Shown here one piece after another: positions 6,208 to 9,545 of a DNA stretch of 9,545 nt. This DNA comes from Candidatus Pelagibacter sp. GTDB taxonomy: Bacteria > Pseudomonadota > Alphaproteobacteria > Pelagibacterales > Pelagibacteraceae. The notes beneath the pieces were generated by a model, which saw nothing but the letters and a program-made list of their open reading frames with translations, had not been told where the DNA came from and searched no databases. How positions within the stretch are numbered: position 1 is the stretch's first letter; each line of letters starts with the position of its first letter. The DNA is taken from positions 1 to 9,545 of the forward strand of contig JADHRH010000029.1 in the NCBI GenBank assembly GCA_016777545.1, read 5' to 3'. Both the position numbers and the translations under genes were made by a program.

Positions 6208-6315
6208 ATGATAATTAATATTATTTATTTTTTAATATTCTCAATTTTCTCTTACCTAATTTATCTAATCATAAAATCCCTGATCAGAGGGTTTAATGGA
6301 AAGAATAAGAAATAA
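6208..6315 (+). CDS. Candidate 35-aa single-span membrane miniprotein
   Basis: An ATG at 6208 opens 35 codons ending in TAA at 6313-6315. The product is MIINIIYFLIFSIFSYL, then IYLIIKSLIRGFNGKNKK. Residues 2-22 form one strongly hydrophobic helix-length segment followed by a basic tail (K23, R27, K31-K35 region), a positive-inside pattern expected of a small bitopic inner-membrane protein. It starts 34 nt after the NDUFA9-like stop on the same strand. A TATACT (6184-6189, five of six to TATAAT) lies about 19 nt upstream of the ATG, though without a clear -35, and there is no Shine-Dalgarno. I do not recognise the family. Against it, AT-rich DNA yields Ile/Phe/Leu-rich short ORFs by chance, and a hairpin that may end gcrA lies inside it. 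No function is proposed. Confidence 0.35.
   Translation: MIINIIYFLIFSIFSYLIYLIIKSLIRGFNGKNKK
6273..6294 (-). terminator. Possible weak intrinsic terminator of gcrA
   Basis: Read on the minus strand, about 50-70 nt past the gcrA stop, CCCT (6291-6288) and AGGG (6281-6278) can pair around a six-base loop. The stem can extend with AAA/TTT past one bulged base, and a TTTT run follows (6276-6273). The only GC-rich island in the convergent gap forms this stem. On the plus strand the same hairpin is followed by TTTAA, so it could serve both directions. The stem is short, and it overlaps the candidate small ORF. Confidence 0.35.
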
Positions 6316-6345
6316 AAAATTAAGACTAATTAAATTAAAAAATTA

Positions 6346-6846
6346 TTAAGCAGTATTAATTTTTTTATCAATATACTGAGGTGTCTCTTCATCCTTATCA
6401 GCTACAGGCTCTTCTTTTCTTCCTTTTGGCTGATAGGCATATAGCAAATGAAGTTTGCAATATGAAAAATCTTTTAAAGACGATCGTCCACAAAAATAAA
6501 ATGATTGTTCTTCAGGATGACCTATAGGCCATTTACAAGAGCTCTCATCTAGTTCCTCTAATTTCTTAGGATTTTCTGGTTCAAAATCTTTTTCAATAAT
6601 TAAGGATTGAAACTTACTTTTTCGTCCTCTTTTTTGCTTAGAAGAATTTTCTTCTGAACTATTATCAAAATTTTGGCTTGAAGATGCATTTCTAGTTTTA
6701 ATTTTTGATGATAAATTTAATCTATGAGCTTTACCAATTACTGCATTTCTACTAATACCACCGATTATTTCAGCTATTTGGCTTGCAGTGCTTCCTTTGC
6801 CCCAAAGTTCTTTTAACTTTTCTACTTTTTCTTCGTTCCAGCTCAT
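6346..6846 (-). CDS. gcrA: GcrA cell-cycle regulator
   Basis: GcrA is an alphaproteobacterial transcription co-activator that binds sigma70 RNA polymerase and, in Caulobacter, acts at promoters carrying CcrM-methylated GANTC. The 166-aa product opens with the hallmark MSWNEEKVEKLKELWGKG, then SASQIAEIIGG-like TASQIAEIIGG (20-30) and SRNAVIGKAHRLNL (32-45), the helix-turn-helix DNA-binding domain. A low-complexity acidic/basic linker (about 50-100) leads to the sigma-interacting C-terminal domain with CKWPIGHP (104-111), FYFCGR (116-121) and SYCKLH (128-133). C104, C119, C130 and H133 could form a metal site. It is transcribed alone, convergent to the NDUFA9-like gene and divergent from the permease. 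I found no GANTC in the 123 bp upstream, so methylation-dependent self-control is not evident here. No ccrM is in the window. Confidence 0.96.
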   Translation of the reverse strand: MSWNEEKVEKLKELWGKGSTASQIAEIIGGISRNAVIGKAHRLNLSSKIKTRNASSSQNFDNSSEENSSKQKRGRKSKFQSLIIEKDFEPENPKKLEELDESSCKWPIGHPEEQSFYFCGRSSLKDFSYCKLHLLYAYQPKGRKEEPVADKDEETPQYIDKKINTA

Positions 6847-6873
6847 ATTCTATATTTAGTATGTTAATTAAAT

Positions 6874-6879
6874 TTTATA
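6874..6879 (-). promoter_or_regulatory. Possible -10 box for gcrA
   Basis: TATAAA on the minus strand (five of six to TATAAT) would place a start about 20 nt ahead of the gcrA ATG at 6846. No convincing -35 is found at the right distance (nearest TTGTGT, three of six, spacing 14). The surrounding DNA is so AT-rich that a chance match is easy. Confidence 0.2.
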
Positions 6880-6931
6880 ACTATATACAGATCACACAAG
6901 ATTAAAAAAAAGACAATGGATTTTTCTGTTT

Positions 6932-6960
6932 TATACACATCTTTTTTTAAAACTTATATA
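6932..6960 (+). promoter_or_regulatory. Candidate promoter for the permease-argD-argF run
   Basis: TATACA (6932-6937, four of six to TTGACA) and TATATA (6955-6960) are separated by 17 nt, predicting a transcript start about three bases before the permease ATG at 6970, again nearly leaderless. An alternative pair is AAGACA (6910-6915) with TATACA (6932-6937) as -10, spacing 16, giving a leader of about 26 nt. Neither is a strong match. Confidence 0.3.
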
Positions 6961-6969
6961 TGATTACTT

Positions 6970-7782
6970 ATGGTTGAATTAGATAAAAAATATCATATCG
7001 GAGTTAAAAAGTTTGGCTTTGTAAATTGGATTGGCTTTAAAAGCCTATGGCTTAAAGAGTGTAACAGGTTCATGGCAGTTTGGCAGCAAACTTTGCTATC
7101 TCCACTTGTTTCAAGTTTATTATTTTTATCAGTTTTATCCCTAGCTTTAGGCAATAATAGAGGAGATGTGCTTGGCTATTCTTTTATAAATTTTTTAGCT
7201 CCTGGTTTAATTGCGATGAGCATTTTAACACAATCATTTAGTCATTCGGTTTCTTCACTAATGATAGGAAAAATTCAAGGAAACATTGTTGATATGCTCT
7301 ATGCACCTCTTTCAGCCCTTGAAGTATCGATGGCAATAATATTAGCTGCCTTAACAAGAAGTTTTTTAATAGCTATAATTTCAATAGCAGTCTTTTCATT
7401 AATAGTTGATATCACAATTTATAATATTTTTTATATTTTTGTATTTGGTTTTTTAAGTGCATTTATTCTTGGAAGTCTTGGTTTTATAACTGGCCTTTGG
7501 GCTGAAAAATTTGATCATACAGCAACTGTAACAAATTTTATAATAACTCCATTAAGTTTTTTATCAGGTGTATTTTATTCTATAGATAAACTGCCAGAAT
7601 TATTTCAAAATATTAGTCACATAAATCCATTCTTTTATATGATAGATGGGTTTAGATATGGCTTCTTAGGAAAATCAGATGGACCAATAACAATAGGCCT
7701 AATCTATCTAACCATATTAAGTATTGTTATGTGGTATGTTGCTTTTCTTCTTTACAAAAAAGGTTATAAAATTAAATCTTAG
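6970..7782 (+). CDS. ABC-2 type transporter permease
   Basis: This is an integral inner-membrane permease of the ABC-2 exporter class (NodJ/YadH-like). The 270-aa chain has a cytoplasmic N-terminus with an amphipathic FKSLWLKECNRFMAVWQQT segment (23-41) and about six hydrophobic spans: roughly 43-60, 74-94, 118-140, 150-176, 186-204 and 241-261. Family marks are LLSPLVSSLLFL (42-53), FLAPGLIAMSIL (75-86), SFSHSVSSLMIGKIQGNIVD (89-108), APLSALEV (112-119), PLSFLSGVFYSIDKLP (194-209) and the INPFFYMIDGFRYG loop (218-231). Substrate cannot be read from sequence. No ATPase gene adjoins it, so the partner must be encoded elsewhere. It lies 3 nt before argD and is probably cotranscribed with the arginine genes, although the functional link is unclear; the same arrangement next to gcrA is, from memory, common in alphaproteobacteria. 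An ATG at 6960 gives only a few codons and is not the start. Confidence 0.88.
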   Translation: MVELDKKYHIGVKKFGFVNWIGFKSLWLKECNRFMAVWQQTLLSPLVSSLLFLSVLSLALGNNRGDVLGYSFINFLAPGLIAMSILTQSFSHSVSSLMIGKIQGNIVDMLYAPLSALEVSMAIILAALTRSFLIAIISIAVFSLIVDITIYNIFYIFVFGFLSAFILGSLGFITGLWAEKFDHTATVTNFIITPLSFLSGVFYSIDKLPELFQNISHINPFFYMIDGFRYGFLGKSDGPITIGLIYLTILSIVMWYVAFLLYKKGYKIKS

Positions 7783-7785
7783 TTA

Positions 7786-8952
7786 ATGAGCGCTTTAGCA
7801 AAAAATTATAATAGAAGAAAAATTTCCTTTAAATATGGCAAAGGAAGTTTTTTATATTCTACTAATGGAAAAAAATATTTAGACTTTGTTCAGGGAATAG
7901 CAGTAAATTCCTTGGGGCATGCAAACCCATATTTAATAAAAGCAGTTAACAAACAATCTAAAAAACTTTGGCATGTTTCTAATGCATTTATCATTCCAGA
8001 GGGAGAAAAATTGGCTAAAAGATTGGCAAAAAAAACTTTTGCAGATTTTATTATTTTCCAAAATAGTGGAGCAGAAGCCACAGAAGCAGCAATTAAAGTT
8101 GCTAGAAGGTATTTTTATTCGATAGGACAACCTTCAAAAAATAGAATTCTTTGTGTTAAAAATTCATTTCATGGAAGAACATTAGCTACAATTTATGCTA
8201 GTGGATCAAAGAAGATGACCGAGGGCTTTGGACCAAAAGTTGATGGATTTGACCATTTTGAATTTGGAAATCATAAAGATTTTAAAGAAAAAATAACAAA
8301 AAAAACGGCTGCTATTATGGTTGAAACTGTGATGGGAGAAGGAGGAATTAAAGTTATACCCAATTGGTGTTTAAAAGAATTAAGAAAGATTTGTAATAAA
8401 AAAAAAATTTTATTAATTTTAGATGAGGTTCAGTGTGGAATTGGAAGAAGTGGAAATTTTTTCGCATTTGAAGATGCAAAGATTAAGCCTGATATTGTAC
8501 CAATAGCAAAAGGTATTGGAGGAGGGTTTCCGTTGGGTGCAGTCTTAATGAATAAAAAAGTAGCATCAGGAATGACAGCTGGAACTCATGGGTCGACATT
8601 TGGTGGCAACCCACTGGCTATGTCTGTTGGAAATGCTGTTTTAGATCAAATATTAAAAAAAGGATTTCTTTCAAATGTTAAAAAATTATCAAAATACTTT
8701 CATTCTGAATTAAATAAATTAAGAAAGGAGTTTCCTGAAATAATTAAAGAAGTGAGAGGAGTTGGTTTATTAATAGGATTACAACTTCATAATGACCAAA
8801 CAAAATTTATACAGAAACTAATGGATAATAAATTATTAACGATCAGAGCAGCTGAAAATGTTGTTAGAATACTACCTCCTCTAAATGTCAAAAAAGAAGA
8901 AATAAATATAGCAATAAATGTTATTAAAAAAGTGTGCTTTACTTATAAATAA
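7786..8952 (+). CDS. argD: Acetylornithine aminotransferase (PLP, class III)
   Basis: ArgD transfers the amino group of glutamate to N-acetylglutamate semialdehyde, making N-acetylornithine; in E. coli the enzyme also serves lysine synthesis as the succinyldiaminopimelate aminotransferase. The 388 aa are normal for the family (about 390-405). Visible are DFVQGIAVNSLGH (33-45), SGAEATEAAIKVAR (94-107, phosphate-binding turn), FHGRTLAT (128-135), ETVMGEGG (180-187), LDEVQCGIGRSG (212-223, with D213 contacting the PLP pyridine nitrogen), IAKGIGGGFPLGA (240-252, with K242 the Schiff-base lysine) and HGSTFGGNPLA (268-278). The start follows the permease TAG by 3 nt, with no Shine-Dalgarno. The next gene, argF, completes the pair. 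A gabT-type aminotransferase is an alternative in this fold, but the motifs, short N-terminus and argF neighbour favour argD. Confidence 0.94.
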   Translation: MSALAKNYNRRKISFKYGKGSFLYSTNGKKYLDFVQGIAVNSLGHANPYLIKAVNKQSKKLWHVSNAFIIPEGEKLAKRLAKKTFADFIIFQNSGAEATEAAIKVARRYFYSIGQPSKNRILCVKNSFHGRTLATIYASGSKKMTEGFGPKVDGFDHFEFGNHKDFKEKITKKTAAIMVETVMGEGGIKVIPNWCLKELRKICNKKKILLILDEVQCGIGRSGNFFAFEDAKIKPDIVPIAKGIGGGFPLGAVLMNKKVASGMTAGTHGSTFGGNPLAMSVGNAVLDQILKKGFLSNVKKLSKYFHSELNKLRKEFPEIIKEVRGVGLLIGLQLHNDQTKFIQKLMDNKLLTIRAAENVVRILPPLNVKKEEINIAINVIKKVCFTYK

Positions 8953-8954
8953 AA

Positions 8955-9545
8955 ATGAAACATTTCATTAACCTTAAAGACATACCTTCAGCAGACCTTA
9001 AAAAAATCATCACTGATGCAAAAAAAAGAAAACAAAAAAGAAAAAATTATAACACCCTAGAAGTTGATAAAGACAAACCTTTAAAAGGTAAATTACTTAT
9101 TCAAATGTTTGAAAAGGCAAGTTTGAGAACACGATTAAGTTTTTATCTTGCAATAAAACAATTAGGTGGAGGAACCATAACTCTTAGAGCTAACGAATTG
9201 CATCTAGGAAAAGGTGGAGAAAGTCTAGCAGATACAGCCAAAATCTTATCAACTTATGGAGATGGTTTTATGCTGAGAACTGATAGTGATGAAAAAATAG
9301 CAGAATTTAGTAAATATTTAAAGATACCAGTAATAAATGGTTTAAGCCCATCATCTCACCCAACGCAAGTGCTATCAGATATTTTTACAGTTGAAGAAAT
9401 TAAAAAAAAATCTATTTCTAAATTAAATATTTGTTGGATTGGAGAGTCGAATAATGTTTTGAATAGCTTGATTGCTGCTTCAGTTAAATTTTCTTTCAAC
9501 TTAAATATTGGCTGTCCCAAGAATTATGAGCCTAAAAAATTTGTA
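8955..9545 (+). CDS. argF: Ornithine carbamoyltransferase, N-terminal part (cut by window edge)
   Basis: The enzyme makes citrulline from ornithine and carbamoyl phosphate. The window holds the first 197 codons from the ATG at 8955, 2 nt after the argD stop; the frame stays open to the right edge. The carbamoyl-phosphate domain shows FEKASLRTRLSF (52-63), QLGGGTITL (69-77), LGKGGESLADTAKILS (84-99), MLRT (106-109), IPVINGLSPSSHPTQVLSD (124-142, including the HPxQ motif) and WIGESNNVLNSL, the hinge toward the ornithine-binding domain. The phosphate-binding motif reads S-L-R-T-R, whereas ornithine carbamoyltransferases typically have S-T-R-T-R. The Leu form is known to me from the succinylornithine enzyme of Bacteroides. 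The rest (the LGKG..ESLADTA block and HPTQ, as in E. coli) fits a true ornithine enzyme. The C-terminal substrate loop that would settle specificity is outside the window. Confidence 0.92.
   Translation, partial: MKHFINLKDIPSADLKKIITDAKKRKQKRKNYNTLEVDKDKPLKGKLLIQMFEKASLRTRLSFYLAIKQLGGGTITLRANELHLGKGGESLADTAKILSTYGDGFMLRTDSDEKIAEFSKYLKIPVINGLSPSSHPTQVLSDIFTVEEIKKKSISKLNICWIGESNNVLNSLIAASVKFSFNLNIGCPKNYEPKKFV

Noticed and set aside
6197..6212. Imperfect tandem repeat with two TATGAT boxes 10 bp apart
   Set aside because: Only two short AT-rich copies; no evidence of a binding site or expandable repeat.
6847..6969. Possible GANTC (CcrM) methylation sites controlling gcrA or the permease
   Set aside because: Reading the intergenic sequence found no GANTC; the sites I saw (for example GAATC near 345 and GAGTC near 857) fall inside genes.
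6960..6977. ATG at 6960 as an alternative start upstream of the permease
   Set aside because: It is in a different frame and reaches a stop after five codons.
7890..8130. Two overlapping minus-strand ORFs (63 and 65 codons)
   Set aside because: Both are antisense to the conserved N-terminal part of argD and show no motif or start signal of their own.

Overview
The window is AT-rich, densely packed bacterial DNA. The gene content points to an Alphaproteobacterium. It has GcrA, a cell-cycle regulator restricted to that class, a short single-domain ribonuclease D, an NDUFA9-type complex I accessory protein, an aroA-cmk-rpsA string, and a gcrA / ABC-2 permease / argD / argF neighbourhood. The strong A/T bias, Lys/Ile/Asn-rich proteins, almost no intergenic DNA and few Shine-Dalgarno sequences suggest a streamlined marine lineage of the SAR11/Pelagibacterales kind. 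That placement is inference from composition and synteny; no marker was searched.

Left block (1-5188, minus strand): seven genes form one apparent operon read from right to left: rnd-like exonuclease, kdsD, lptC, lptB, aroA, cmk, rpsA (cut by the window edge). The junctions are 0, 0, +1 and +3 nt, then a 4-nt overlap and a 1-nt overlap. The block joins LPS functions (Kdo precursor synthesis and the LptB/LptC export machinery) to the shikimate pathway, pyrimidine nucleotide salvage and ribosomal protein S1. Two things stand out. No lptA lies between lptC and lptB, where alphaproteobacteria usually have it. The CMP kinase lacks its Walker A lysine, although the rest of the family signature is intact.

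Middle (5189-6345): a 16-bp A/T-only spacer separates the divergent start codons of the rnd-like gene and an NDUFA9-like NAD(P)-binding gene. At least one of the two messages must therefore be (nearly) leaderless or start from a promoter inside the other gene. After the NDUFA9-like gene comes a convergent gap. It holds an unlisted 35-codon ORF for a possible single-span membrane miniprotein and a small hairpin that may end gcrA transcription.

Right block (6346-9545): gcrA (minus) is divergent from a plus-strand run of an ABC-2 permease, argD and argF (cut by the window edge), with 3- and 2-nt spacers. ArgD and ArgF are consecutive enzymes of arginine synthesis. The permease has no ATPase partner in the window.

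No tRNA, rRNA, riboswitch, insertion sequence, CRISPR array or phage gene was seen. No stretch without a gene exceeds about 175 bp. Most of the window is conserved housekeeping; the points worth a second look are the altered CMP kinase, the missing lptA, the small membrane ORF and the leaderless divergent junction.
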